Program-made: the position numbers and the translations under genes
Source of the DNA: Azoarcus sp. DN11
Lineage (GTDB): Bacteria; Pseudomonadota; Gammaproteobacteria; Burkholderiales; Rhodocyclaceae
Length of the DNA: 64,000 nucleotides
NCBI RefSeq assembly: GCF_003628555.1
Contig: NZ_CP021731.1
Span: 1,798,001-1,862,000 of the forward strand
Direction of reading: 5' to 3'
Shown: piece after piece, positions 17,431 to 30,039 of the stretch
How positions within the stretch are numbered: the stretch's first letter is position 1
How the letters are laid out: the number at the start of each line of letters is the position of its first letter
The notes under the pieces: generated by a model
Database searches by the model: none
What the model was told of the DNA's origin: nothing
Seen by the model: only the letters and a program-made list of their open reading frames with translations

Positions 17431-18735
17431 ATGGCCGAGAAATTTGACGTCATCGTGGTGGGCGCCGGCATGGCCGGCAACGCCGCCGCCTACACCCTCG
17501 CCCAGGCGGGGCTCAGCGTCCTGCAGATCGAGCGCGGCGAGACCCCGGGCTCGAAGAATGTGCAGGGCGCCATCCTCTACGCCGACGCCCTGGAAAAGAT
17601 CATCCCCGACTTCCGCGACGACGCGCCCCTGGAGCGCCACCTCATCGAGCAGCGGGTGTGGATCCTCGACGACGAGTCCTACGTCGGTTCCAACTACCGC
17701 TCGGAAGAGTTCAACCGCGAGCCCTACAACCGCTACACCATCATCCGCGCCCACTTCGACCAGTGGTTCAACAAGAAGGCGCGGGACGCCGGCGCCTTGG
17801 TGCTGTGCGAGACGACGGTGACCAGGCTGCTGCTGGACGGCAAGCGGGTGATCGGCGTCGCCACCGACCGCAAGGGCGGCGAGATCTACGCCGACTGCGT
17901 GATCCTCGCCGACGGGGTGAATTCCCTGCTCGCCAGGAAGGCCGGCTTCCACGACGAGATCAAGCCGAAGGACGTGGCGCTGGCGGTGAAGGAAATCCAC
18001 TTCCTGCCCCAGGAGACGATCGAGTCGCGCTTCAACATCGGCGAGGAGGAGGGGGTGGTGATCGAGATGGCCGGCAAGATCACCGCCGGCATGATGGGCA
18101 CCGCCTTCCTGTACACCAACAAGGAGTCGATCACCCTGGGCATCGGCTGCATGTTGAGCGACTTCAAGGAGCAGTCGGTCACGCCCTACCAGCTCCTCGA
18201 GAAGATGAAGGATCATCCGGCGATCCGCCCGCTGCTGGCCGGCTCGGAGATGAAGGAGTACGCCGCCCACCTGATTCCCGAGGGCGGTTACCACGCCATG
18301 CCGCAGGTCTATGGCGACGGCTGGATGATCGCCGGCGACGCCGGGATGTTCGTCAATGGCCTGCACCGCGAAGGCTCCAACCTCGCGATGACCACCGGCA
18401 AGCTCGCCGCCGAGACGCTGATCGAACTGAAGGAGCAGGGCAAGGCGTGGAACGCCCGCAGCCTAGCCCGCTACCAGGCCAAGCTCGACGACTCCTTCGT
18501 CATGAAGGACCTCAGGAAGTACCGGCAGGCCCCGGCCATCTTCGAGAAGAATCCGCACTTTTTCACGACCTACCCGGAGCTCCTTAACAAGGCGGCCCAC
18601 ACCCTGGTCAAGGTGGACGGGGTGGACAAGAAGAGCAAGGAGCGCTCGATCCGAAGCGCCTTCGTCGAGGCGCGCAGCCGCCTCGGCCTGCTCGGCGATG
18701 CCTTCAAGATGTGGCGTGCCTTCCAGTCGCGTTGA
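17431..18735 (+). CDS. fixC: Electron-transfer flavoprotein-quinone oxidoreductase-like protein FixC
   Basis: A protein of 434 residues with an N-terminal dinucleotide-binding motif ([19 protein letters not shown]), a middle [14 protein letters not shown] segment and [21 protein letters not shown] near the FAD site. It matches the flavoprotein subunit of FixABCX, related to ETF-quinone oxidoreductase, at the inner face of the membrane. The ATG at 17431 was chosen because the upstream extension of the frame lies in the palindromic element and does not look like protein. It is followed by fixX after 24 bases. Confidence 0.94.
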   Translation: MAEKFDVIVVGAGMAGNAAAYTLAQAGLSVLQIERGETPGSKNVQGAILYADALEKIIPDFRDDAPLERHLIEQRVWILDDESYVGSNYRSEEFNREPYNRYTIIRAHFDQWFNKKARDAGALVLCETTVTRLLLDGKRVIGVATDRKGGEIYADCVILADGVNSLLARKAGFHDEIKPKDVALAVKEIHFLPQETIESRFNIGEEEGVVIEMAGKITAGMMGTAFLYTNKESITLGIGCMLSDFKEQSVTPYQLLEKMKDHPAIRPLLAGSEMKEYAAHLIPEGGYHAMPQVYGDGWMIAGDAGMFVNGLHREGSNLAMTTGKLAAETLIELKEQGKAWNARSLARYQAKLDDSFVMKDLRKYRQAPAIFEKNPHFFTTYPELLNKAAHTLVKVDGVDKKSKERSIRSAFVEARSRLGLLGDAFKMWRAFQSR

Positions 18736-18759
18736 GTGGATCAGAAACGGAGAGCGATC

Positions 18760-19047
18760 ATGATCAAGGTTGAAGAAAAGCTGTTCCAGAACCGCTACCG
18801 CGTTGATGCCGGGCGGCCCCACATCACCATCAAGGATCCGCAGCTCTGCGCCACCGGCTGCGACAAGAAACAATGCACGGTGTGCTGCCCGGCCGGTTGC
18901 TACACCGAGGAGGGCAACGGCCGGGTGGTGATGATCGCCGACGGCTGCATGGAGTGCGGCACCTGCCGCATCATCTGCGACGAGCACCGCAACGTCGAGT
19001 GGGACTGGCCGCGCGGCGGCTTCGGCATCCTGTTCAAGTTCGGTTGA
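18760..19047 (+). CDS. fixX: Ferredoxin-like protein FixX
   Basis: A protein of 95 residues with the FixX pattern: an N-terminal [14 protein letters not shown] segment, [10 protein letters not shown], then [15 protein letters not shown], which binds a [4Fe-4S] cluster, and a [12 protein letters not shown] tail. It works with FixC in the electron-bifurcating complex. The start at 18760 was chosen because GGAGAG lies six bases upstream; an in-frame GTG 24 bases earlier has no ribosome site. It is the last gene of the fix operon, just before the nifA promoter. Confidence 0.93.
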   Translation: MIKVEEKLFQNRYRVDAGRPHITIKDPQLCATGCDKKQCTVCCPAGCYTEEGNGRVVMIADGCMECGTCRIICDEHRNVEWDWPRGGFGILFKFG

Positions 19048-19063
19048 GGGGAAATGGCCGCTC

Positions 19064-19080
19064 GTGGCATGGCGCTTGCA
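19064..19080 (+). promoter_or_regulatory. Sigma-54 promoter directly upstream of nifA
   Basis: TGGCATGGCGCTTGCA has GG at 19066-19067 and GC at 19078-19079 with ten bases between. It sits 75-90 bases before the nifA ATG. No TGT-N10-ACA site was found in the 300 bases before it, so activation may use a divergent site or come by read-through from fixX. An ATG at 19064 inside this promoter is therefore not the nifA start. Confidence 0.75.
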
Positions 19081-19153
19081 TCGCGTGGCGGGGAGGGTGG
19101 AGGCCACCAGAACAAGAAAACCCGGCTACGACCGGGCGCCAGGAATCGCAATC

Positions 19154-20797
19154 ATGTCATATGGCAAGCCCGGTCATTCGTCCGAGCTGGAACTGCTGAC
19201 CATCTACGAGATCAGCAAGGTTCTCACCGGCACGTTGAACTTCCGGCAATCGGTGCGGAACGTCCTCAAGCTGCTGCTGACGCAGCTGCAGATGGAACAC
19301 GGCATCGTCGGACTGGTGCAGGACGATGGAAAACTGCACATCATTGGTGCGGCGGGCGTGCCCTGGCCGCTCGACGAGGCGCCGGTGCTCGATATCTCGG
19401 AGGGCATGGTCGCCCAGGTGCTGCGCCACGGCTCGCCCATCGTCGTCCCCGACCTGACGAAGGATCCGCTGTTCCTCAACCGCACCGGACACAATCCGGA
19501 CGACGTCGCGGGCACGGCCTACATCGTCGTGCCGGTGAAGAGCGAGCGCGAGGTGATCGGCATCCTGTCGGCCGACCGCAAGCCCGGCGGCGAGCGGCCG
19601 ATCAACTTCGAGCGCGACGTGCGCATCCTGTCGCTGGTGGCGAACCTCCTGGGCCAGACGTATCAGCTGCACCGGGCGGTGGCGGTCGACCGCCAGCACC
19701 TGCTGGAGGAAACCAGCCGGCTGCAGAAACAGCTGCAGGGCCGGTACGACATCGAGAACGTCGTCGGCAAATCGAAGCGCATGAAGGAGGTTTTCGCGGA
19801 CGTGCATCAGGCGGCCCGCGGCTCGGACGCGACGGTGCTGCTGCGCGGCGAGTCGGGTACCGGCAAGGAGGCCATCGCGCACGCCATCCATTACCTGTCG
19901 GCGCGCAGCAAGGGACCCTTCGTCAAGCTCAACTGCGCGGCCCTGCCGGAAACGCTGCTGGAGTCCGAGCTCTTCGGCCACGAGAAAGGCGCCTTCACCG
20001 GCGCGACCTCGGAGCGCAAGGGACGCTTCGAGATGGCGAACGGCGGCACGGTCTTCCTCGACGAGATCGGCGACATCTCGCCGGCCTTCCAGGCCAAGCT
20101 GCTGCGCGTGCTGCAGGAGCACGAGTTCGAGCGGGTCGGCGGCAGCAAGACGATCAAGACCGACGTCCGCCTCGTGGCGGCGACGAACCGCAACCTGGAG
20201 GAGATGGTGCAGAAGGGGGAATTCCGCGCCGATCTCTATTTCCGCCTCAACGTCGTGACGATCTTCCTCCCGCCGCTGCGCGAGCGGAAGGACGACATCC
20301 CGCTGCTGGTGGATTTCTTCCTGTCGCGCTTCAACACGGAGAACAACCGCGCGCTGGCGATCACCAGCGGCGCGGTGGAGATCCTGATGCAGTGCAACTG
20401 GCCGGGCAATGTGCGCGAACTGGAGAACTGCATCCAGCGGGCCGCCACCATGACCCGCGGCAACCTCATCCGCGAAAGCGACATGCGCTGCCAGAAGGGC
20501 CAGTGCTTCTCGGCGATGCTGCTGGAGACCACCCAGTCGCGCAGCTGCTTTCCGGTGGTTGCGGCGCCACCGTCACGGATACGTTCCGCCGCATCGCTGC
20601 CGATCGTGCCGGGCGAACCGGCGGCAACCCGCGCCGGCGAAGGCGGTGCGGTGTCCGCCGACGAGCGCACCCGCCTGATCGACGCGATGGAGCGCTGCGG
20701 CTGGGTCCAGGCCAAGGCCGCGCGCCTGCTGGGCCTCACCCCCCGCCAGATCGGCTACGCGCTGCGCAAGCAGGGGGTCGAGATGAAGCGCCTGTAG
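19154..20797 (+). CDS. nifA: Nif-specific transcriptional activator NifA (oxygen-sensitive type)
   Basis: A protein of 547 residues. It has an N-terminal GAF domain (about 15-175), a sigma-54-activating AAA+ domain with [11 protein letters not shown] (Walker A) and GAFTGA (sigma-54 contact), and a C-terminal Fis-type helix-turn-helix ([20 protein letters not shown]). The AAA-linker region carries C-x11-C-x19-C-x4-C (from [13 protein letters not shown] to CQKGQC), the exact cysteine pattern of oxygen-sensitive NifA of rhizobia, Azospirillum and Herbaspirillum. No nifL lies beside it. The ATG at 19154 was chosen because a sigma-54 promoter overlaps the upstream ATG. It should drive every TGT-N10-ACA/-24/-12 promoter listed here. 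Confidence 0.96.
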   Translation: MSYGKPGHSSELELLTIYEISKVLTGTLNFRQSVRNVLKLLLTQLQMEHGIVGLVQDDGKLHIIGAAGVPWPLDEAPVLDISEGMVAQVLRHGSPIVVPDLTKDPLFLNRTGHNPDDVAGTAYIVVPVKSEREVIGILSADRKPGGERPINFERDVRILSLVANLLGQTYQLHRAVAVDRQHLLEETSRLQKQLQGRYDIENVVGKSKRMKEVFADVHQAARGSDATVLLRGESGTGKEAIAHAIHYLSARSKGPFVKLNCAALPETLLESELFGHEKGAFTGATSERKGRFEMANGGTVFLDEIGDISPAFQAKLLRVLQEHEFERVGGSKTIKTDVRLVAATNRNLEEMVQKGEFRADLYFRLNVVTIFLPPLRERKDDIPLLVDFFLSRFNTENNRALAITSGAVEILMQCNWPGNVRELENCIQRAATMTRGNLIRESDMRCQKGQCFSAMLLETTQSRSCFPVVAAPPSRIRSAASLPIVPGEPAATRAGEGGAVSADERTRLIDAMERCGWVQAKAARLLGLTPRQIGYALRKQGVEMKRL

Positions 20798-20810
20798 GGG
20801 CGCTGCCGCT

Positions 20811-21014
20811 TCAGTCGTTGCTGAAGTGTCCTTCCCGCGCCGCCCGCGCGCGGGCGCGGGCGATCATGCCGGCGCTCTTGCCGGGTGCGGCGGGGAGGGA
20901 CACCAGGCGTTCCAGCGGCTGGCCGCAGGTACCGCAGGCCGGTGTGCTGTCGGCGCGCACCAGGCGCTCGTGTACGGTCTGGCAACGGGGGCAGCGGAAG
21001 TCGTAGAGGGGCAT
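20811..21014 (-). CDS. FmdB-family zinc-ribbon protein
   Basis: A protein of 67 residues. The MPLYDFRCPRCQ start with C8-x2-C11 and the pair C27-x2-C30 form a zinc ribbon, the hallmark of FmdB-like putative regulatory proteins. The tail is arginine- and alanine-rich. It converges with nifA, 13 bases apart, and lies 78 bases downstream of the unknown 189-residue gene on the same strand, so it is probably the second gene of that sigma-54-driven unit. The function is not established in the family. Confidence 0.8.
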   Translation of the reverse strand: MPLYDFRCPRCQTVHERLVRADSTPACGTCGQPLERLVSLPAAPGKSAGMIARARARAAREGHFSND

Positions 21015-21092
21015 GCTCGCTCCTGGGGCGTTCGTCGATGCGATCCGTGAAGGGCGCGGGTAGCCTCCGGGCCACCCCGCGCCGCGGCGAAG

Positions 21093-21662
21093 TTACACGG
21101 GACGGTTTTCCGCCACCTTCACCGGCCCCATCTCGGCCAGGGCCTGCGCGTAGGGTACGAGGGGAAAGCCGCCGCGCGAGGCACCGGCCGCCGTGACGAT
21201 GGCGTCGATCTTGGCATCGTTGCCCAGCTTCTTGAGCTCGTTCTTCTCCAGGTAGAACAGGTCGAGGATCTCGTTGTACACCGTCGCCTCGTCGAGGGGC
21301 AGCACGTGGAAGGTAATGCCCTCGATGTCGAGCTGGTACTTCTTCGAAATGTCCACGTTGCCGGCGAAGATGAAGTACTTGCCTGCGGGCGTCAGCGCGC
21401 TGCCGAAGGTCTCGCGGATCAGGTCGAGGTGGGCGAGGGACTCGACGTGCAGGGTGAGGAAGACGAGCTGCTCGCCCTCGGCGGCGAAGATCACCTGGTC
21501 GGCCTTGATCTCGGGCGGGCGCTTCTCGCCGGCGACGGAGGGCGGGAAGCGCAGGCCGAGTTCGCCGCGGAAGCCGTAGCGGTCGGCTTTCCGGGTCGGG
21601 CCGCTGAAGGTGGGGGACAGCAGCTTGTCGCCGAGGGTGCTGAAGAGGGGGGAGGTGCTCAT
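21093..21662 (-). CDS. Uncharacterised protein divergent from nifB, sigma-54 controlled
   Basis: A protein of 189 residues that I do not recognise. It is soluble, with no signal peptide, membrane helix or cysteine cluster. The middle part alternates beta-strand-like stretches (ADQVIFAAEGEQLVFLTLH; GKYFIFAGNVDISKKYQL). The C-terminal half is helical with many Leu, Glu and Lys residues (EILDLFYLEKNELKKL). The minus-strand start at 21662 lies 43 bases after a sigma-54 promoter, and two NifA sites lie in the gap shared with nifB. It is followed by the FmdB-like gene. The context says it is expressed with nitrogenase. A role in FeMo-co or Fe-S assembly or in protection is a guess. Confidence 0.78.
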   Translation of the reverse strand: MSTSPLFSTLGDKLLSPTFSGPTRKADRYGFRGELGLRFPPSVAGEKRPPEIKADQVIFAAEGEQLVFLTLHVESLAHLDLIRETFGSALTPAGKYFIFAGNVDISKKYQLDIEGITFHVLPLDEATVYNEILDLFYLEKNELKKLGNDAKIDAIVTAAGASRGGFPLVPYAQALAEMGPVKVAENRPV

Positions 21663-21704
21663 GGTGGTCTCGCTTGTCGATGAGGATCGGATCAGTCCGG
21701 TCAC

Positions 21705-21720
21705 TGCGAGAACCGTGCCA
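21705..21720 (-). promoter_or_regulatory. Sigma-54 promoter of the uncharacterised gene
   Basis: Read on the minus strand this is TGGCACGGTTCTCGCA: the complete TGGCAC -24 element, ten bases between GG and GC, and a slightly imperfect -12. It sits 43 bases upstream of the gene start and faces away from nifB. Confidence 0.78.
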
Positions 21721-21783
21721 TGCGCCGTGATCGCCGGCTGGCAAGGGTTTCCGAAAACCGCCCGCGTCCGCCTGTCGCGACAA

Positions 21784-21799
21784 TGTCCACTTTGCAACA
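21784..21799. promoter_or_regulatory. NifA activator site, first of two in the divergent region
   Basis: TGTCCACTTTGCAACA fits TGT-N10-ACA. It lies about 64 bases from the minus-strand promoter and about 127 from the nifB promoter, so it can serve both. Confidence 0.75.
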
Positions 21800-21840
21800 C
21801 GCCGGACGCCGCGACGCCAATGTCGTGATTCCGCCCCGCT

Positions 21841-21856
21841 TGTTGCGAACCGGACA
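21841..21856. promoter_or_regulatory. NifA activator site, second of two in the divergent region
   Basis: TGTTGCGAACCGGACA fits TGT-N10-ACA. It is about 70 bases upstream of the nifB -24 element and about 120 from the minus-strand promoter. Confidence 0.75.
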
Positions 21857-21924
21857 TCCGCCGCGGACCCTGAAAAATCGCGGAGAGCCGCTCGCCGCAA
21901 GGATTTCGGCGATGTCGCCCGCGG

Positions 21925-21941
21925 TGGCACGGGCGTTGCAA
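21925..21941 (+). promoter_or_regulatory. Sigma-54 promoter of nifB-nifZ-nifT
   Basis: TGGCACGGGCGTTGCA is a full consensus -24/-12 promoter. Transcription should begin near 21951, which excludes the upstream ATG at 21941 as the nifB start. Confidence 0.9.
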
Positions 21942-22000
21942 TGGGGGGAGCCATGGCGCCGCCTTGCGCGCCGAGACGAACAGGCTCAACGGAGAATGCC

Positions 22001-23545
22001 ATGGCCTTGCCCCCTTCGACCGTCGCACTGTCTGCTTCCCAGTCCATGCGGACGGCGAGCGCGCCACGCCGCATCATCCCTCTCGCCGTCGGCCGCGCCG
22101 CGCCGCCCGCCGGCGGCTGCGGGACGGCGCAGCAAGGCGGCTGCGGTTCCGCTTCGTCGTCGGCGCTGCCCGAACACATCCGCGCCAAGGTGCATGACCA
22201 CCCCTGCTACAGCGCCGAGGCGCACCACCACTTCGCCCGCATGCACATCGCCGTGGCGCCGGCCTGCAACATCCAGTGCAACTACTGCAACCGCAAGTTC
22301 GACTGTGCCAACGAGAGCCGCCCGGGCGTCGTCAGCGAGAAGCTCACGCCCGAGCAGGCGGCGACCAAGGTGCTGGCGGTGGCGGCGCACATTCCGCAGC
22401 TGTCGGTGGTGGGCATTGCCGGCCCCGGCGATGCGCTGGCGAATCCGGAGAAGACTTTCCGCACCTTCGACCTGATCAAGGCCGCCGCGCCCGATCTGCG
22501 CCTGTGCCTGTCCACCAACGGCCTGGCGCTGCCCGACCACGTCGAGCGCATCCGCGACCTGGGGGTGGACCACGTCACCATCACCATCAACATGGTCGAT
22601 CCCGAGGTGGGGGCGCGCATCTACCCGTGGATCTTCTACCGGCACAAGCGCTTCCACGGCATGGAGGCGGCGCGCATCCTCCACGAGCGGCAGATGCTGG
22701 GCCTCGAGCGCCTGGTGGCGGCCGGCGTGCTGGTGAAGGTGAACTCGGTGATGATTCCCGGCATCAACGACGCGCACCTCATGGCGGTGAACGCTGCCGT
22801 GAAGGCCCGCGGCGCCTTCCTGCACAACATCATGCCGCTCATCTCCGACCCGGCCCATGGCACCCACTTCGGTCTCACCGGCCAGCGCGGGCCGACGCCC
22901 GAGGAGCTGAAGGCCCTGCAGGACCGCTGCGAGGGCGACATGCAGCTGATGCGCCACTGCCGGCAGTGCCGCGCCGACGCCGTGGGCATGCTCGGCGAGG
23001 ATCGCGGCGGCGAGTTCGGCATGGAGAGCATCGCAGCGATCGCCGCGGGCATCGAGCCGGCACGCGTGGTGGAGGCCCGCCAAGCCTACCGTGCCTTCGT
23101 GGACAAGGAGCGGGGCGATCAGGCGGCGGCGCGCCAGGTGGCGCTGGCGGCCCTGCCGGTCGTAGCCGGGCAAGTCGATGCATCCCGGCTGGTGGCGGTG
23201 GCCACCAAGGGCTCAGGGCGCATCAACCAGCACTTCGGCCACGCCGAGGAATTCCAGATCTACGAGGTCTCTGCCGCCGGCGCGAGATTCGTTGGACATC
23301 GCAAGGTGGAGCTCTATTGCCAGGGCGGCTATGAGGACGACGAGGCGATGCCCGGCATCGTGCAGGCGCTGGCCGGCTGCAGTGCCGTGCTGGTGGCGAA
23401 GATCGGCCACTGCCCGCGCAAGGACCTGGCCGCGGCGGGCATCGCTGCGGTGGAGGACTACGCCCACGAATACATCGAGGCTTCGCTCCTCGACTGGTTC
23501 GGCAAAACCGTCGCCCGCCAGGCTGTTGCGGCGTCCGCCGCCTGA
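22001..23545 (+). CDS. nifB: FeMo-co biosynthesis radical SAM protein NifB
   Basis: A protein of 514 residues. The radical-SAM motif CNIQCNYC (C89, C93, C96) lies near the N-terminus. A NifX/NafY-like domain (about 395-500: VAVATKGSGRINQHFGHAEE and CSAVLVAKIGHCPRKDL) forms the C-terminus, the two-domain plan of proteobacterial NifB. It builds the NifB-co [8Fe-9S-C] core of the nitrogenase cofactor. The ATG at 22001 was chosen because it has GGAG six bases upstream and lies 50 bases after the predicted transcript start. It heads the nifB-nifZ-nifT unit. Confidence 0.96.
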   Translation: MALPPSTVALSASQSMRTASAPRRIIPLAVGRAAPPAGGCGTAQQGGCGSASSSALPEHIRAKVHDHPCYSAEAHHHFARMHIAVAPACNIQCNYCNRKFDCANESRPGVVSEKLTPEQAATKVLAVAAHIPQLSVVGIAGPGDALANPEKTFRTFDLIKAAAPDLRLCLSTNGLALPDHVERIRDLGVDHVTITINMVDPEVGARIYPWIFYRHKRFHGMEAARILHERQMLGLERLVAAGVLVKVNSVMIPGINDAHLMAVNAAVKARGAFLHNIMPLISDPAHGTHFGLTGQRGPTPEELKALQDRCEGDMQLMRHCRQCRADAVGMLGEDRGGEFGMESIAAIAAGIEPARVVEARQAYRAFVDKERGDQAAARQVALAALPVVAGQVDASRLVAVATKGSGRINQHFGHAEEFQIYEVSAAGARFVGHRKVELYCQGGYEDDEAMPGIVQALAGCSAVLVAKIGHCPRKDLAAAGIAAVEDYAHEYIEASLLDWFGKTVARQAVAASAA

Positions 23546-23582
23546 GCTTCGCAATACTTCATCGACCTTCAGGAGAACGACG

Positions 23583-23636
23583 ATGTGTCTCACCCTCACT
23601 TCCGCCACGGCCGCCTTGCGAGGGCCGGCATGCTAG
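23583..23636 (+). CDS. Possible 17-residue leader peptide before nifZ
   Basis: After AGGAG (23571-23575) and a seven-base spacer, the first ATG opens an 18-codon frame encoding MCLTLTSATAALRGPAC. Its stop codon overlaps the ATG at 23630 in nifZ frame (ATGCTAG). This could couple translation of nifZ to the short frame. The alternative is that nifZ starts at the overlapping GTG at 23585, which shares the same ribosome site and would make this frame meaningless. Confidence 0.25.
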   Translation: MCLTLTSATAALRGPAC

Positions 23637-23971
23637 CCCGCGACTCGGACTTCGTCGAACTCGACGGCCCGCCCGCCTTCGACTACGGCGAAAAGGTCGT
23701 CTCGCGCAAGAACGTGCGCAACGACGGCACCTTCGGCGGCAAGGAACTCGGCGACCTGCTGGTGAAGAAGGGGGATGTCGGCTACGTCAAGAGCATCGGC
23801 TCCTTCCTGCAGCAGTTCTACATCTACGGCATCGATTTCGTCGACCGCGGCTACGTGGTGGGCATGAAGGGGCGCGAACTGCGCTCCCTCGACCGCATCG
23901 CGGCGGACGATGCCGACGTCCCCGGCGAGGTCATCGGCGGCCTCGCGGAATCCATGGAGGCAACAGCATGA
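23630..23971 (+). CDS. nifZ: Nitrogen fixation protein NifZ
   Basis: A protein of 113 residues from this ATG, 128 if a GTG at 23585 is used. It has the NifZ core: FDYGEKVVSRKNVRNDGTF, KKGDVGYVKSIGSFLQQFY and a YGIDFVDRGYVVGMKGREL segment. NifZ acts with NifH in forming the P-clusters of the MoFe protein. The ATG at 23630 has GCGAGGG five bases upstream. The GTG has the better-spaced AGGAG but would add residues unlike the usual short NifZ N-terminus. It overlaps nifT by four bases. Confidence 0.85.
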   Translation: MLARDSDFVELDGPPAFDYGEKVVSRKNVRNDGTFGGKELGDLLVKKGDVGYVKSIGSFLQQFYIYGIDFVDRGYVVGMKGRELRSLDRIAADDADVPGEVIGGLAESMEATA

Positions 23972-24145
23972 AAGTGACAGTACGCAAGGAAGCGGGCGGT
24001 GGCTATTCCATCTACGTGCCGAAGAAGGACCTCGAGGCGCGCATCGTCGAACTGGCGGACGACCGTCTGTGGGGCAGCACGGCCACGCTCGACAACGGCT
24101 GGCAGTTGGAGCTGCCGGACCTGCCCTTCGACACCCGCCTGCCGG

Positions 24146-27003
<2,858 letters not shown>

Positions 27004-27027
27004 GCGCCAGCGCACAGGAGAATCGAG

Positions 27028-28497
27028 ATGAGTGCTGTAATCGACGAAACTGCGGATGACAAGACCCGCGAAGTTGCCGACAGGAGGGCCCTCATCCAGG
27101 AGGTCCTCGCGACCTACCCGGAGAAGGCCGGGAAGAAGCGCGCCAAGCACCTCAACGTGTACGAGGAAGGCAAGCCCGACTGCGGTGTCAAGTCCAACAT
27201 CAAGTCCCTGCCCGGTGTGATGACCATCCGCGGCTGCGCCTACGCCGGTTCCAAGGGTGTGGTGTGGGGTCCGATCAAGGACATGGTGCACGTCTCCCAC
27301 GGTCCCGTGGGCTGCGGCCAGTACTCCTGGGCTACCCGCCGCAACTACGCCAACGGCACCTCGGGCGTGGATAGCTTCGCCGCCCTGCAAATCACGTCCG
27401 ACTTCCAGGAGAAGGACATCGTCTTCGGCGGCGACAAGAAGCTGGACAAGCTGATCGACGAGCTCAAGACCGTCTTCCCGCTGGCCAAGGGTGTCTCGGT
27501 GCAGTCCGAGTGCCCCATCGGCCTCATCGGCGACGACATCGAGGCGGTCGCGAAGAAGAAGCACAAGGAGACCGGGTTGACCGTGGTCCCGGTGCGCTGC
27601 GAAGGCTTCCGCGGCGTGTCCCAGTCCCTGGGCCACCACATCGCCAACGACGCGATCCGCGACTGGGTGTTCGACAAGGCGGACTACGAGGCGCCTTTCG
27701 AGTCCACCCCCTACGACGTGGTGCTGATGGCCGACTACAACATCGGCGGCGACGCCTGGGCCTCGCGCATCCTGCTCGAGGAGATGGGCCTGCGGGTCAT
27801 CGGCCAGGGCACCGGCGATGCGACCCTCAAGGAAATCGAGATGATGCCGCGGGCCAAGGTGCTGCTGCTGCACTGCTACCGCTCGATGAACTACATCGCG
27901 CGGCACGTGGAGGAGAAGTACGGCGTGCCCTGGATGGAGTACAACTTCTTCGGCCCGACCAAGATCGCCGAGTCCCTGCGCAAGATCGCCGCGCTCTTCG
28001 ACGACACCATCAAGGCCAACGCCGAGAAGGTCATCGCCAAGCACGAGCAGCTGTGCGCCGACGTGATCGCCAAGTACAAGCCGCGCCTGGAAGGCAAGAA
28101 GGTGATGCTCTACGTCGGCGGCCTGCGCCCGCGCCACGTCATCGGCGCCTATGAGGACCTGGGCATGGAAGTGGTCGGCACCGGCTACGAGTTCGGCCAC
28201 GGCGACGACTACCAGCGCACCACCGGCTACATCAAGGACGGCACCCTGATCTACGACGACGTCTCCGGCTTCGAACTGGAGAAGTTCGCCGAGAAGATCC
28301 GCCCCGACCTGATCGGCTCCGGCGTGAAGGAGAAGTACATCTTCCAGAAGATGGGCATCCCCTTCCGCCAGATGCACAGCTGGGACTACTCCGGCCCCTA
28401 CCACGGCTACGACGGCTTCGCGATCTTCGCCCGCGACATGGACATGGCGATCAACAGCCCCGTGTGGTCGCTGACCAAGGCGCCCTGGAAAAAGTAA
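27028..28497 (+). CDS. nifD: Nitrogenase MoFe protein alpha chain NifD
   Basis: A protein of 489 residues. P-cluster ligands are visible at C70 ([13 protein letters not shown]) and C96 ([11 protein letters not shown]), and a third at about C162 ([13 protein letters not shown]). The FeMo-co histidine lies in [18 protein letters not shown] near the C-terminus. It forms the alpha2beta2 MoFe protein with NifK and holds the active-site cofactor. It is 24 bases after nifH and 11 before nifK. Features match the Mo enzyme rather than the vanadium or iron-only forms. Confidence 0.98.
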   Translation: MSAVIDETADDKTREVADRRALIQEVLATYPEKAGKKRAKHLNVYEEGKPDCGVKSNIKSLPGVMTIRGCAYAGSKGVVWGPIKDMVHVSHGPVGCGQYSWATRRNYANGTSGVDSFAALQITSDFQEKDIVFGGDKKLDKLIDELKTVFPLAKGVSVQSECPIGLIGDDIEAVAKKKHKETGLTVVPVRCEGFRGVSQSLGHHIANDAIRDWVFDKADYEAPFESTPYDVVLMADYNIGGDAWASRILLEEMGLRVIGQGTGDATLKEIEMMPRAKVLLLHCYRSMNYIARHVEEKYGVPWMEYNFFGPTKIAESLRKIAALFDDTIKANAEKVIAKHEQLCADVIAKYKPRLEGKKVMLYVGGLRPRHVIGAYEDLGMEVVGTGYEFGHGDDYQRTTGYIKDGTLIYDDVSGFELEKFAEKIRPDLIGSGVKEKYIFQKMGIPFRQMHSWDYSGPYHGYDGFAIFARDMDMAINSPVWSLTKAPWKK

Positions 28498-28508
28498 GGA
28501 GAATCAGC

Positions 28509-30035
28509 ATGGCTCAATCTGCCGAGAAAGTGCTCGACCACAGCGCACTCTTCCAGACGCCGGAGTACAAGGAGCTGTTCGAGCGCAAGCGCGTCTTCGA
28601 ACACACCGTGCCGGTCGACGAGGTGAAGAAGACCTGTGACTGGACCAAGACCTGGGAATACCGGGAGATCAACTTCTCCCGTGAGGTCCTCACCATCAAC
28701 CCGGCCAAGGCCTGCCAGCCCCTCGGCGCCGTCATGGCCGCCGCCGGCTTCGAGGGCACGCTGCCCTACGTGCATGGCTCGCAAGGCTGCGTCGCCTACT
28801 TCCGCTCCCACTTCAACCGCCACTTCAAGGAGCCGGTGTCCGCCGTCTCCGACTCGATGACGGAAGACGCGGCGGTGTTCGGCGGCCTGACCAACATGGT
28901 GGACGGCCTCGCCAACGCCTACGCCCTCTACAAGCCGAAGATGATCGCCGTCAGCACCACCTGCATGGCGGAAGTCATCGGCGACGACCTGGATGCCTTC
29001 ATCAAGACCGCCAAGGACAAGGGCTCGATCCCCAAGGACTTCCCGGTCCCCTTCGCCCACACCCCGAGCTTCGTCGGCAGCCATGTCACCGGCTACGACA
29101 ACATGCTCAAGGGCTGCCTCACCCACTTCTGGGAGGGCAGGGAGCGTAAGGAATCGGCGTCGATCAACATCAACGGCGGCTTCGACGGCTACTGCGTCGC
29201 CAACCTGCGGGAGGTCAAGCGCCTGCTGGCGGAGATGGACGTCGAGTACACCGTCCTCTCCGACACCTCGGACGTCTACGACACGCCCACCAACGGTGAA
29301 TTCAACATGTTCGCCGGCGGCACCAGGTACGACGACGCGGTCAATGCGCTGCACGCCAAGGGCACCATCTTCATGCAGGGCATCTCGGCGGCGAAGTCGG
29401 CGGAGTACGTGGAGAAGGTCGGCCAGAAGGCCGTCAGCCTCCACTGCCCGATCGGCGTGGCCGGCACCGACGCCTTCCTGATGGCGGTCTCCGAGCTCAC
29501 CGGCAAGCCGATCCCGGCCAGCCTGGAGCTGGAGCGCGGCCGCCTGGTGGACGCCATCGCCGACTCCCAGGCCTACCTCCACGGCAAGAAGTTCGCCCTC
29601 TTCGGCGACCCCGACATGCTGCTGGGCCTCACCGGCTTCCTCCTCGAACTCGGCGCCGAGCCGGTGCACATCGTGTGCACCAACTCGACCAAGGACTTCG
29701 TCGAGAAGATGGAACAGCTGCTGGCCGCCAGCCCCTTCGGCCAGGAGGCCAAGCTGTGGCCGGGCAAGGACCTGTGGCACATGCGCTCGCTGCTGGCCAC
29801 CGAGCCGGTGGACTTCCTCATCGGCAGCTCCCACGGCAAGTACCTGGAGCGCGACACCGGCACGCCGCTGATCCGCATCGGCTTCCCGATCTTCGACCGC
29901 CACCACCACCACCGCTTCCCCATCTGGGGTTACCAGGGCGGCCTCAACGTCCTGGTGAAGATCCTCGACAAGATCTTCGACACCCTGGACGCGAGCACGG
30001 TGGACGGCTCGCCGAGCTTCGACCTGGTGCGCTGA
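28509..30035 (+). CDS. nifK: Nitrogenase MoFe protein beta chain NifK
   Basis: A protein of 508 residues. The P-cluster cysteines are in [29 protein letters not shown] and [13 protein letters not shown]. It pairs with NifD, sharing the P-cluster at the subunit interface. The ATG at 28509 was chosen because AAGGAGAA lies just upstream; an in-frame start 45 bases earlier is inside nifD. It ends nifHDK proper and is followed by a strong stem-loop before nifE. Confidence 0.98.
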   Translation: MAQSAEKVLDHSALFQTPEYKELFERKRVFEHTVPVDEVKKTCDWTKTWEYREINFSREVLTINPAKACQPLGAVMAAAGFEGTLPYVHGSQGCVAYFRSHFNRHFKEPVSAVSDSMTEDAAVFGGLTNMVDGLANAYALYKPKMIAVSTTCMAEVIGDDLDAFIKTAKDKGSIPKDFPVPFAHTPSFVGSHVTGYDNMLKGCLTHFWEGRERKESASININGGFDGYCVANLREVKRLLAEMDVEYTVLSDTSDVYDTPTNGEFNMFAGGTRYDDAVNALHAKGTIFMQGISAAKSAEYVEKVGQKAVSLHCPIGVAGTDAFLMAVSELTGKPIPASLELERGRLVDAIADSQAYLHGKKFALFGDPDMLLGLTGFLLELGAEPVHIVCTNSTKDFVEKMEQLLAASPFGQEAKLWPGKDLWHMRSLLATEPVDFLIGSSHGKYLERDTGTPLIRIGFPIFDRHHHHRFPIWGYQGGLNVLVKILDKIFDTLDASTVDGSPSFDLVR

Positions 30036-30039
30036 CCGG

